DNA of 64,000 nucleotides from Streptomyces xanthophaeus (GTDB lineage Bacteria > Actinomycetota > Actinomycetes > Streptomycetales > Streptomycetaceae). Made by a program: the position numbers and the translations under genes. A model generated the notes under the pieces. The model worked only from the letters and a program-made list of their open reading frames with translations. It made no database searches and was not told the origin of the DNA. Below, one piece after another: positions 8,117 to 16,165 of this stretch; the stretch's first letter is position 1; the number at the start of each line of letters is the position of its first letter. The DNA is taken from assembly GCF_030440515.1 (NCBI RefSeq), contig NZ_CP076543.1:4307501-4371500 (forward strand). The letters run 5' to 3'.

Positions 8117-8788
8117 TCAGCAGTTCTTGGGCGCGGGCACGGGGTTGGCCAGCAGGGCCAGCGCCTTGTCCGCGTCCTCCTTCGTACTCAGCTCCGTGAA
8201 GGCGTCGCCCAGGATCAGGTCGACGTCCGCGGTCTCGCGGGTGTCGGTCTGCTGGGTGACTCCGGCGAGCTGCGTGCCGAGTACGGCGAAGACGGCCTTG
8301 TCGGTCGTGGGGGAGCCCAGCAGTATCCCCGTGCCGGGGACCTTCTTGTCGAAGTCGGCCGGGGCGTTGCCCACCTTGCCGATGACGAAGCCGCGTTTGG
8401 CCAGTTCGTCACCGACCGCCTTGGCCAGACCCGCACGCGGGGTCGCGTTGTAGACGTTGACCGCGATCTCCCCGGGCGGGGGGAGGACGACCGCCGGTTT
8501 GCTGGCGGCCGGGGCGGCGGAGGCGGCGCCGGGGCCGCCCTTGGCAGCGGTACCGGGAGGTGTCGTCGGGCAGTCCTTGGCACCCGCAGCCGTGTTCCGC
8601 TTGGGGCTGTCGCCCCGGAACACGTCGATGAGCTGCAGGGCCCCGTAGCCGACCAGGGCCAGCGCAAGGATCGAGCCGAGCACGGCGAGGACGATCCGGG
8701 AACGGCTCCGCTTACGACTCATACGGGGGTAGGCGGCTCCCGTGACGCGGTACTTTCCGCCCATGCCGGGGGGAGTGAGCATGCTCAT
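8117..8788 (-). CDS. Membrane-anchored LytR C-terminal domain protein
   Basis: 223 aa. A basic N-terminus (MSRKRSRSR) is followed by one transmembrane helix (about 33-55), a Pro/Ala/Gly linker and a C-terminal LytR_C domain (EIAVNVYNATPRAGLAKAVGDEL... VDLILGDAF). It lacks the LCP catalytic domain, so it is not itself a cell-wall ligase. The domain is extracytoplasmic. It is the normal neighbour of upp in Streptomyces. Confidence 0.85.
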   Translation of the reverse strand: MSMLTPPGMGGKYRVTGAAYPRMSRKRSRSRIVLAVLGSILALALVGYGALQLIDVFRGDSPKRNTAAGAKDCPTTPPGTAAKGGPGAASAAPAASKPAVVLPPPGEIAVNVYNATPRAGLAKAVGDELAKRGFVIGKVGNAPADFDKKVPGTGILLGSPTTDKAVFAVLGTQLAGVTQQTDTRETADVDLILGDAFTELSTKEDADKALALLANPVPAPKNC

Positions 8789-8881
8789 GGGCGCAGCGTA
8801 GTGCGACCCGGTGTCGATGCCTACTAAATGATCTGCTGATAGGTCAATGGTGACCCGAAAGGCGCAATCCAGACGAAGCCG

Positions 8882-9178
8882 TCAGTCCATCTCGAGGACG
8901 CGCGCATGCAGCACCTGGCGCTGCTGGAGGGCGGCGCGCACGGCGCGGTGCAGCCCGTCCTCCAGGTAGAGGTCGCCCCGCCACTTCACGACGTGCGCGA
9001 ACAGGTCGCCGTAGAAGGTGGAGTCCTCGGCGAGCAGCGTTTCGAGGTCCAGCTGGCCCTTGGTCGTCACGAGCTGGTCGAGCCGGACCGGGCGCGGCGC
9101 GACGTCCGCCCACTGCCGGGTGGTTTCCCTGCCGTGGTCGGGGTAGGGCCGTCCGCTTCCGATGCGCTTGAAGATCAC
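8882..9178 (-). CDS. Conserved actinobacterial protein, ParB/VapB-like by annotation habit
   Basis: 98 aa, MIFKRIGSGRPYPDHG to HARVLEMD. The C-terminal half (YLEDGLHRAVRAALQQRQVLHARVLE) resembles the nucleotide-binding region of ParB-like folds, and I recall homologues annotated as VapB-family antitoxins. No toxin gene is next to it, so the antitoxin label is doubtful. It is highly conserved in this position in Streptomyces and divergent from the HerA-like gene with an 88-nt gap. Confidence 0.7.
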   Translation of the reverse strand: MIFKRIGSGRPYPDHGRETTRQWADVAPRPVRLDQLVTTKGQLDLETLLAEDSTFYGDLFAHVVKWRGDLYLEDGLHRAVRAALQQRQVLHARVLEMD

Positions 9179-9266
9179 ACGGAAAGCCTACCGGGCCGGT
9201 GCGTGCGGGCGCAGCCTCGTGGCGGTGGTGCAAAAGTGGCGAACAGCGCTATTTGGGGAGTGAATC

Positions 9267-10886
9267 ATGAGTGAGAGCACCGACCCCGCCCTTCCGGAGG
9301 ACCGGACGGGCCCGGCCGGCCCGGCCGAGGAGATCGCCGCCGGGTACGCGTTCACCGGCCCCGCGCTCGACCTCGGAGCCCTCCTCTGGGACGGCGCATG
9401 CCTGCCCGACCGTCAGATCCGCATCCCCCTGGCGATGCTGGGCCGCCACGGACTGGTCGCCGGAGCCACCGGAACCGGCAAGACCAAAACGCTCCAGCTC
9501 ATCGCCGAACAGCTGTCGGCGGGCGGCGTCCCCGTCTTCCTCGCGGACATCAAGGGCGACATCTCGGGGATCTCGGCGCCCGGGACGCCGGGCGACCGGA
9601 TCGCCGAACGGGCCCGGGACGTGGCCCAGCCGTGGGAGCCCACCGGATACCCCTGCGCGTTCTACTCGCTGGGCGGGATCGGCCCCGGGATCCCGCTCCG
9701 GTCCACGGTCACCAGCTTCGGGCCGGTGCTGATGTCCAAGGTGCTCCAGCTCAACCAGACGCAGGAGCAGTCCCTCGGCCTGATCTTCCACTACGCCGAC
9801 TCCAAGGGCCTGGAGCTGATCGACCTCAAGGACCTGCGCGCGGTCGTCGCCTTCCTCGTCTCCGACCAGGGCAAACCCGAACTCAAGGGCATCGGCGGAC
9901 TGTCCACGGTGACGGCCGGGGTGATCCTGCGGGCGCTGACCGCCTTCGAGCAGCAGGGCGCCTCGGAGTTCTTCGGCGAGCCCGAGTTCGACACGGCCGA
10001 GTTCCTGCGGACGGCCGCCGACGGACGCGGACTGGTCTCCGTACTGGAACTCCCGGCCGTCCAGGACAAGCCGCAGCTCTTCTCCACCTTCCTGATGTGG
10101 CTGCTCGCCGACCTCTACAACGACCTTCCGGAGGTCGGCGACCTGGAGAAGCCCAAGCTCGTCTTCTTCTTCGACGAGGCGCACCTGCTCTTCAACGGGG
10201 CCTCGAAGGCCTTCCTCGCGTCCATCACCCAGACGGTCCGGCTCATCCGCTCCAAGGGCGTGGGCATCTTCTTCGTCACCCAGACCCCCAAGGACGTGCC
10301 GGCGGACGTCCTCGCCCAGCTCGGCAACCGGGTGCAGCACGCGCTGCGCGCCTTCACCCCCGACGACGCCAAGGAGCTGAAGGCGACGGTGAAGACCTTC
10401 CCCCACTCCGCCTACGACCTGGAGGAGCTGCTCACCCAGCTGGGCACCGGCGAGGCGGTCGTCACCGTGCTCAGCGAGAAGGGCGCCCCCACCCCGGTCG
10501 CGGCGACCCGGATGCGGGCCCCGCAGTCGCTGATGGGACCGATCGCGGCGGCCGAGCTGGAGCAGGCCGTGAAGTCCTCGCTGCTCTGGTCGCGCTACGC
10601 GGAGCCGGTCGACCGCGAGTCGGCGTACGAGAAGATCAGCGCCGAACAGGCCGCCGCGGAGGCGCGTGCGGAGGCCGCCGCGGCCGCCGCCGAGGCCGAG
10701 AAGGAGGCCGAGAAGGCGGAGAAGGAGGCGGCGCGGGCCGCGCGCAGCGCCCCGAAGCCGGATCCCTCGCCGGCCGAACAGGTGGTGGGGAGCGGGCTGT
10801 TCCGCTCGCTGGCCCGGTCGATCGGGACACAGCTGGGCCGGGAGATCTCGCGCTCGATCTTCGGGACGGCGCGCAGACGCCGGTGA
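9267..10886 (+). CDS. HerA/DUF853-family ATPase
   Basis: 539 aa. The P-loop GATGTGKTKTLQL (about 66-78) and Walker B VFFFDEAHLLF (about 300) are clear, with sensor region FVTQTPKDVP downstream. The family comprises FtsK/HerA-like hexameric ATPases of uncertain role, once annotated as helicases. The last 90 residues begin with an Ala/Glu/Lys-rich helix (EAEKEAEKAEKEAARAAR), probably a coiled coil, and end with a basic tail (FGTARRRR). It is 20 nt upstream of the OpcA paralogue. Confidence 0.85.
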   Translation: MSESTDPALPEDRTGPAGPAEEIAAGYAFTGPALDLGALLWDGACLPDRQIRIPLAMLGRHGLVAGATGTGKTKTLQLIAEQLSAGGVPVFLADIKGDISGISAPGTPGDRIAERARDVAQPWEPTGYPCAFYSLGGIGPGIPLRSTVTSFGPVLMSKVLQLNQTQEQSLGLIFHYADSKGLELIDLKDLRAVVAFLVSDQGKPELKGIGGLSTVTAGVILRALTAFEQQGASEFFGEPEFDTAEFLRTAADGRGLVSVLELPAVQDKPQLFSTFLMWLLADLYNDLPEVGDLEKPKLVFFFDEAHLLFNGASKAFLASITQTVRLIRSKGVGIFFVTQTPKDVPADVLAQLGNRVQHALRAFTPDDAKELKATVKTFPHSAYDLEELLTQLGTGEAVVTVLSEKGAPTPVAATRMRAPQSLMGPIAAAELEQAVKSSLLWSRYAEPVDRESAYEKISAEQAAAEARAEAAAAAAEAEKEAEKAEKEAARAARSAPKPDPSPAEQVVGSGLFRSLARSIGTQLGREISRSIFGTARRRR

Positions 10887-10906
10887 CGCGGTGACAGACT
10901 CGGTGC

Positions 10907-11839
10907 ATGCGGACCGAACTCACCGACACCACGTCCAGCAAGGTCAACCGGGCCCTGCTCGAAGCCCGCCGGGCGATAGGCAGCCCGACCATGGGGCTCG
11001 TGCTGACCCTTGTCCTCGCCACCGACGAGGAGAACGCCTACGACGCCGTACGCGCGGCCTCCGAGGCCTCGCACGAACATCCCTGCCGCATCATCGCGGT
11101 GATCAGGCGGAGCTCGCGCGGCCCGCACAAGCTCCGCGCGAACCGCGTCGACGCCGAACTGCGGGTCGGCTCCGACGCCGGGACCGGCGAGATCGTGCTG
11201 CTGCGCCTGCACGGGGCGCTGACCGAGCAGGCCGGCTCGGTCGTCCTGCCACTGCTCCTGCCGGACGCGCCCGTGGTGGCCTGGTGGCCGGCCGGGGCCC
11301 CCACCGACCTGGCGGGGGATCCGCTGGGCGCGCTCGCCCAGCGCCGGATCACGGACGCGGCCGCCGCCTTCGACCCGGTCGGCGTGCTCGACGAGCGGGC
11401 CGCCGGCTACCAGCCCGGCGACACCGACCTGGCCTGGACCCGCCTGACGCCGTGGCGCTCGCTGCTGGCCGCGGCCCTGGACCAGAAGCCGCTGCCGGTG
11501 ACCGGCGCGGCGGTGGAGAGCGAGCCCGACAACGCGAGCGCGGAGCTGCTGGCGCGCTGGCTGGAGGACCGGCTGGGGGTGCCGGTGGCGAGGGTGGCGA
11601 CCGAGGGCCCGGTGATCACCGGGGTGAGCCTGCAGACCACGGGCGGGGAGATCCGGGTGGACCGGCCCGCGGGCGTACTGGCCACCTTGAGCCTGCCGGG
11701 GAGCCCCGACCGCAAGGTGGCCCTGAAGATCCGCAGCGGCGCCGAACTGATCGCGGAGGAACTGCGCCGCCTCGACGCGGACGTGGTCTACGGCTCCGCG
11801 CTGCGGCGGCGGCCGCTCCAGACGGGGCTCTCGGCGTAG
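10907..11839 (+). CDS. opcA: Glucose-6-phosphate dehydrogenase assembly protein OpcA
   Basis: 310 aa. The N-terminus (LTDTTSSKVNRALLEARRAIG) and the central LPLLLPDAPVVAWWP and LGALAQRRITDA motifs are diagnostic of OpcA, which activates or assembles glucose-6-phosphate dehydrogenase in actinobacteria. There is no zwf gene here, so this is likely an extra copy outside the pentose-phosphate operon. Its last 52 nt overlap the end of the convergent cupin gene. Confidence 0.88.
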   Translation: MRTELTDTTSSKVNRALLEARRAIGSPTMGLVLTLVLATDEENAYDAVRAASEASHEHPCRIIAVIRRSSRGPHKLRANRVDAELRVGSDAGTGEIVLLRLHGALTEQAGSVVLPLLLPDAPVVAWWPAGAPTDLAGDPLGALAQRRITDAAAAFDPVGVLDERAAGYQPGDTDLAWTRLTPWRSLLAAALDQKPLPVTGAAVESEPDNASAELLARWLEDRLGVPVARVATEGPVITGVSLQTTGGEIRVDRPAGVLATLSLPGSPDRKVALKIRSGAELIAEELRRLDADVVYGSALRRRPLQTGLSA

Positions 11840-12261
11840 TGGTTGTCGTAGGTCGCCGAGCTGTCCTTGATGTCCTGCACGGTGGCCTCGCCCGCGTTGA
11901 CCCGGCCCAGGAGCCGGTAGTAGTCGAAGCGGCCCATGCCGGGGGTGAAGCCGACGAAGACGGCGGCGGTGTGGCCGGCGGCGGGGGCGAAGGCGTGCTT
12001 GACGCCCGGCGGGATCGCGATGAAGTCGCCGGCGCCCAGGGTGTGGATCTCGTCGTCGACGAGGATGTCGAGCCGGCCGTCGGTGACGTGGAAGAACTCG
12101 GTGGCCTTGGTGTGGAAGTGCACCGGGGCGCCCGCCGCACCCTCGTCGAACGTGGCGGTGTTGCAGGTGAGCTCGGCGGTGTCGGTAAGGAGGGTGATGA
12201 GGCTGCCGGGAGCGTCGTAGATGGTTTCGGCGGTGGCGGCGCGGGTCGCGATCTCTGTCAT
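11788..12261 (-). CDS. Cupin-domain protein
   Basis: 157 aa from the ATG at 12261; a TTG at 12270 is possible. It is a single cupin barrel with motif 1 PVHFHTKATEFFHVTDG (two His, Glu and a later His) and motif 2 PPGVKHAFAP, so a metal site is likely. The substrate is unknown. The C-terminal 18 codons run convergently into the end of opcA, an unusual tail-to-tail overlap of 52 nt. Confidence 0.75.
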   Translation of the reverse strand: MTEIATRAATAETIYDAPGSLITLLTDTAELTCNTATFDEGAAGAPVHFHTKATEFFHVTDGRLDILVDDEIHTLGAGDFIAIPPGVKHAFAPAAGHTAAVFVGFTPGMGRFDYYRLLGRVNAGEATVQDIKDSSATYDNHYAESPVWSGRRRSAEP

Positions 12262-12430
12262 GTCCACCAATCTATGATCTTGAGCGACCGGAAACAGGGG
12301 TCAATCGGCAGCCTCTGTGCCCGGTCAATTCCGTCGGGTCCCGGGACGGGCCGCTGGTCTGGCAGCCACGGCCTGACCAGGGCCTGACCAGCACCGGAAC
12401 AGCACCGGACCAGGGCCCCGGCGACCTGGA

Positions 12431-13033
12431 TCAGGAGCCGCCCGTGGCCTTGGCGGCCTTCGCGGCGGCCTTCATCTCCTGCTTGTGCGCCCGTACCTTG
12501 GCCAGGGACTCCGGGCCCGTGATGTCGGCCGCCGAACGGTAGACGTTCGCCTGGCCGTACCCGCCCGCCGCCTCGCGCCAGCCCGTCGGACGCACGCCGA
12601 ACCGCTTGCCCAGCAGGGCGAGGAAGATCTGGGCCTTCTGCTCCCCGAAGCCCGGCAGCGCCTTGAGGCGCTTCAGCAGCTCCTGCCCGCTCGCGGCGTC
12701 GGCCCAGACCGCCTCCGCGTTCCCGTCGTAGTGCTCGACGAGGTACGCGCACAGCTGCTGGATCCGCGTGGCCATCGACCCCGGATACCGGTGGACGGCG
12801 GGCTTCTCGGAGAGCAGGGCCGCGAAGGCCTCCGGGTCGTACGCGGCGATGGTGTGCGCGTCGAGATCGTCGGAGCCCAGCCGCCGGGCGATCGTCCAGG
12901 GCCCCGAGAACGCCCATTCCATCGGCACCTGCTGGTCCAGCAGCATTCCGACGAGTGCGGCGAGCGGGCTCCGGCCGAGCAGCGCGTCGGCCTCCGGCTG
13001 CTGTGCCAGCCGGATGGTGATGTCCTTGTCCAT
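12431..13033 (-). CDS. HhH-GPD-type base excision repair protein
   Basis: 200 aa. The helix-hairpin-helix LPGFGEQKAQIFLALLGKRFG (about 125-145) and upstream helices (PLAALVGMLLDQQVPMEWAFSGP) match HhH-GPD DNA glycosylases. The usual catalytic Asp after the hairpin is not evident (FGVRPTGWREAAGGYG), which is normal for this actinobacterial subfamily but leaves its activity open. The tail is Lys/Ala-rich. It is monocistronic. Confidence 0.82.
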   Translation of the reverse strand: MDKDITIRLAQQPEADALLGRSPLAALVGMLLDQQVPMEWAFSGPWTIARRLGSDDLDAHTIAAYDPEAFAALLSEKPAVHRYPGSMATRIQQLCAYLVEHYDGNAEAVWADAASGQELLKRLKALPGFGEQKAQIFLALLGKRFGVRPTGWREAAGGYGQANVYRSAADITGPESLAKVRAHKQEMKAAAKAAKATGGS

Positions 13034-13146
13034 GGTTCCAGCGTCCCGCCTGGGCGCGCTCCCCGCGCGGCCGCCGCACCGCGCGCCTAGCGTGAGTACG
13101 ACCGTCCTACGACGACGACAGGTACGAGACGAGGAGTCGATCGATC

Positions 13147-13959
13147 ATGTCTGAGTTCTCCGAAGGCGCTCCGTGCTGGGTGGACGCGATGTTCGCCGAC
13201 GTGGAGGGGGCGAAGACCTTCTACGGGGACGTGCTGGGCTGGACCTTCGGCGAGGCCAGCAGCGAGTACGGCAACTACACGCAGGCCTACTCCGGCGGCA
13301 AGGCCGTCGCCGCCGTGGTCCCGCCGATGCCGGGGGCCGACGCCCCCTCGCAGTGGTGTCTGTACTTCGCCTCGCCCGACGCGGCGGCCACCGCCGAGAA
13401 GGTGACGGCCAACGGCGGCGAGGTGCTGATGGGCCCGATGCAGGTGGGCGCCTTCGGCACGATGCTGATCGCGAAGGAGCCGAGCGGTGCGGTCTTCGGC
13501 GTCTGGCAGCCGGGCGAGCACAAGGGCTTCGAGAAGATGGGCGAGCCGGGCTCGTACGCGTGGGCGGAGGTCTTCACCCGGGACCCGGCCAAGGCGGACG
13601 CGTTCCTGCCGAAGGTCTTCCCGTACGGCGCCCAGCAGATGGACGCGGGCGACGATCCCGAGATGGCCGGCATGGACTTCAAGGTCTTCAGCGTCGGCGG
13701 CGCCGGGAACCCGGTGCTGGGCCGGATGAAGATGGACGACGACTTCCCGCCGGAGGTGCCGCCGTACATCCAGGTCTACTTCGGGGTGCCGGACTGCGAC
13801 GAGGCGGTGTCGAAGACCCAGAAGCACGGCGGGAAGCTGCACTTCGGCCCGATGGACAGCCCGTTCGGCCGGTTCGCGGCGGTCACCGACCCGCAGGGCG
13901 CCGCCTTCGCAGTGATCGACATGTCGACAACAGTGGGTGAGATGCCGAGCTTCGGCTGA
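13147..13959 (+). CDS. Two-domain VOC/glyoxalase-fold protein
   Basis: 270 aa made of two vicinal-oxygen-chelate domains (about 5-125 and 133-262), each with the beta-alpha-beta pattern (CWVDAMFADVEGAKTFYGDVLGW; SYAWAEVFTRDPAKADAFLPKVF). Metal ligands are not obvious: the usual His and Glu positions are weak. GAGGAG lies about a dozen bases before the ATG. The function (resistance, isomerase or hydroxylase) cannot be told from sequence. Confidence 0.82.
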   Translation: MSEFSEGAPCWVDAMFADVEGAKTFYGDVLGWTFGEASSEYGNYTQAYSGGKAVAAVVPPMPGADAPSQWCLYFASPDAAATAEKVTANGGEVLMGPMQVGAFGTMLIAKEPSGAVFGVWQPGEHKGFEKMGEPGSYAWAEVFTRDPAKADAFLPKVFPYGAQQMDAGDDPEMAGMDFKVFSVGGAGNPVLGRMKMDDDFPPEVPPYIQVYFGVPDCDEAVSKTQKHGGKLHFGPMDSPFGRFAAVTDPQGAAFAVIDMSTTVGEMPSFG

Positions 13960-14054
13960 GCGATGCCCCCGCCGTACCCCCGCTGTGCCGCCGGGCCCGG
14001 CGGCACGGCAGACTGCCCCGGCACACGGTTCCATCTGCGCGGGGGCGGATTTCG

Positions 14055-14849
14055 ATGAGGCACGGGACGATGGCGGCTGCCGCCGGATGCGCACTGGCGA
14101 TCCTCGCGACGGCGGCGTGCAGCCTGCCGCCCGCGCCGGCGCTCTCGCCGGCCGCGGTCCCGGCGAAGACAGTGCCGGCGCCGTCGTGGACACCATCGGC
14201 GCCCGCGGCGTCCTCGCCCGTACCGCCGCCCCCGGCACCTGCTCCGACGGTGTCCGGGCCACCGCGCGCGTCCGCGCCGTCCGCGCCGTCCGGGCCGTCG
14301 GAGCCCTCCGGGCCCGCGCAGCCGGTCGGGGACGCGAGGGTCACGGCGGCCGACGGCCCTCTGCTGGAGGCCGCCCGCGCGGGCTCGGACACCCGGGTGC
14401 CGGACGACGGATCCGTCATCGTGATCCACCGCGAACCGGCGGGCGACGCGGGCGAGCTCGCCTGGATGCCTGACGACCGCAACTACTGCCTGGCCGTGGT
14501 CCGCGAGGCCCGCGCGAGCACCACCTGCAACCCCCTGCCGAAGTCCTGGGCGCGGATCGGCATCCGGCTGGTGACCCAGGGCGCCGCGTACCACCAAGGG
14601 CCCACGGTCTACTTCGCTGTCGTGGACGGCGGCCACGCCCCGTACGCGTACACCGGACCCGCGCCGCAGAGCCCGGGCAGGGGCCCGGTCCGCGATGCCA
14701 CGGCCGTCTTCGCCTCGGGCCGGACGCTGAGCCTGCTCACGTACGAACGCTCCACCCAGCGGCTCTCACCGGGCGAGCGGGAGATCTGCAGCGCCGACAA
14801 CGCCGTCTGCTTCCCGGCCCTGGACGTCTACCTCCCCGGCAGCCCCTGA
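14055..14849 (+). CDS. Secreted lipoprotein with Pro-rich linker
   Basis: 264 aa. The signal peptide ends in a lipobox LATAAC (about residues 17-22). Residues 25-95 are Pro/Ala/Ser-rich. The remainder forms a compact domain with three or four cysteines (NYCLAVV, TTCNPL, EICSADNAVCF) that probably makes disulfides outside the membrane. I do not recognise the domain. Confidence 0.72.
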   Translation: MRHGTMAAAAGCALAILATAACSLPPAPALSPAAVPAKTVPAPSWTPSAPAASSPVPPPPAPAPTVSGPPRASAPSAPSGPSEPSGPAQPVGDARVTAADGPLLEAARAGSDTRVPDDGSVIVIHREPAGDAGELAWMPDDRNYCLAVVREARASTTCNPLPKSWARIGIRLVTQGAAYHQGPTVYFAVVDGGHAPYAYTGPAPQSPGRGPVRDATAVFASGRTLSLLTYERSTQRLSPGEREICSADNAVCFPALDVYLPGSP

Positions 14850-14972
14850 GCGCGGGCGGAAGTTTTTCGCGCGGCCTGTCACATCGGTGCGGCGGGGCGG
14901 GTCAGTGGAGTGAAGGAGGCGGGAGAAAGACCGGAGCGAGTCCGCACCGGCGCCCGCCCGAGGGGAGCTCGG

Positions 14973-15320
14973 ATGTCCACCACCGCTGTTGTTTTCGCCC
15001 TGGTCGGCGCGTTCATGGTCGGATTCTCGGCGGCCTCGATGTTCTTCAAGGCGAAGTGGGTCGTGGAGTCGCTGGCCGAGTACGGGGTTCCGCGCTCGTG
15101 GTGGACCTGGCTCGCCACCGCGAAGGCGGCCGGCGCGGTGGGCCTCGCGGTGGGTGTCTTCGTCCCGGCGATCGGCGTCGCGGCGGCCATCGGGGTCGCC
15201 CTGTACTTCGCGGGGGCCGTGATCACGGTGCTCCGGGCGAAGTCCTACGCCCACGTGGCCTTCCCGGTGATCTACGCGGCCCCGGCGGTCGTGGCCCTGG
15301 CCCTCGGCTTCAACGGCTGA
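14973..15320 (+). CDS. DoxX-like integral membrane protein
   Basis: 115 aa from the ATG at 14973 with AGGGGAG seven bases upstream. It has four hydrophobic segments (about 4-24, 45-65, 70-90 and 95-113) and the DoxX-like pattern SAASMFFKAKWVVESLAEYGVP. The role is unknown. It is the last gene before the biosynthetic cluster and convergent with its last gene. Confidence 0.8.
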   Translation: MSTTAVVFALVGAFMVGFSAASMFFKAKWVVESLAEYGVPRSWWTWLATAKAAGAVGLAVGVFVPAIGVAAAIGVALYFAGAVITVLRAKSYAHVAFPVIYAAPAVVALALGFNG

Positions 15321-15385
15321 GCGGAGCTGAGCGGGGAGGGGAGGGGAGGGGGAGGCGGGGAGGCCGGCCGGCCCGAGGCCTCCCC

Positions 15386-16165
15386 CTACGAGGTCACGAA
15401 CGGCAGGTCGCCGGCGCGGACACGGTGGAGCGGGCCGGCCGCGCGCAGGACCACGTCCAGGACGGCCTCGGGCCGGGCGGCGTAACTGTTCGAGAACCAC
15501 GGCATGTTGGCCTCGACCACGGCGTACCGGCCCGTCGCACCGACGAGGCCGACGTCGACGGTGACGGCGCTGGGCAGGTCCGTGCCCGTCGCGGCGAGCA
15601 GCGCGGCCGCGAAGCCGCGTACGTCCGCCCCCCGCGCGTCCTCGTCGAGGGGGGCGGGGTCCAGACGCCCGTGGACGGCGTACCGGCTCCCGGCGGCGAT
15701 CTCGCCGTCGAGCAGGAACAGCCGGTATTCGGCGGCGAAGTCCACCACCTCCGAGACCAGCACGGGGGTGGCGGCGGGCAGGGCCCCGGGCAGCGGCGAG
15801 TCGGGCCCGTACACGCCGGGCGGGAAGGACTTCTCGCGCGGCGGTTTCACGAACGCCGGCCGCCCGGACCCGGCCAGCTCGCGCGCCGCCCGGTCCAGGG
15901 TGGTCAGCTCGATCCGGCGGCCCGTGAACCGCTCGGGCAGTCGCGTGAGCCAGTCGTCGGGCGGCTCCAGCAGCCCCAGCCCGAGCGCCCCGGCCACCCG
16001 GGCGGCGGCGTGCGGGCCACCGCACCAGTGCACGGCCCGTCCGGCCAGGGCGCCGAAGCCGGGGCCGAGGGCCCGGACGGTCATCCCCCGGCGGGCGGCG
16101 GCCCCGGCGAGGAGCCCGGCCGTGGCGGTCGGCCGGGCCGGTATCAGAAACACCTCTTCCGTCAT
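15386..16165 (-). CDS. ATP-grasp enzyme (cluster, third copy)
   Basis: 259 aa from the ATG at 16165, which overlaps the upstream TGA as ATGA. The C-terminal half shows ATP-grasp features: PAFVKPPREKSFPPG (ATP-binding Lys), VLVSEVVDFAAEYRLFLLDGEI, and the metal-binding end TVDVGLVGATGRYAVVEANMPW. It resembles short single-domain ATP-grasp proteins that attach one carboxylate to an amine or modify a protein. It is unrelated at first sight to the two longer ATP-grasp enzymes of this cluster. Being coupled to the YcgG fusion gene, it is taken as the last gene of the left operon. The substrate is unknown. Confidence 0.75.
   Translation of the reverse strand: MTEEVFLIPARPTATAGLLAGAAARRGMTVRALGPGFGALAGRAVHWCGGPHAAARVAGALGLGLLEPPDDWLTRLPERFTGRRIELTTLDRAARELAGSGRPAFVKPPREKSFPPGVYGPDSPLPGALPAATPVLVSEVVDFAAEYRLFLLDGEIAAGSRYAVHGRLDPAPLDEDARGADVRGFAAALLAATGTDLPSAVTVDVGLVGATGRYAVVEANMPWFSNSYAARPEAVLDVVLRAAGPLHRVRAGDLPFVTS

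Noticed and set aside
8882..9178. VapBC toxin-antitoxin module
   Set aside because: There is no PIN-domain toxin or other partner beside the 98-aa gene.
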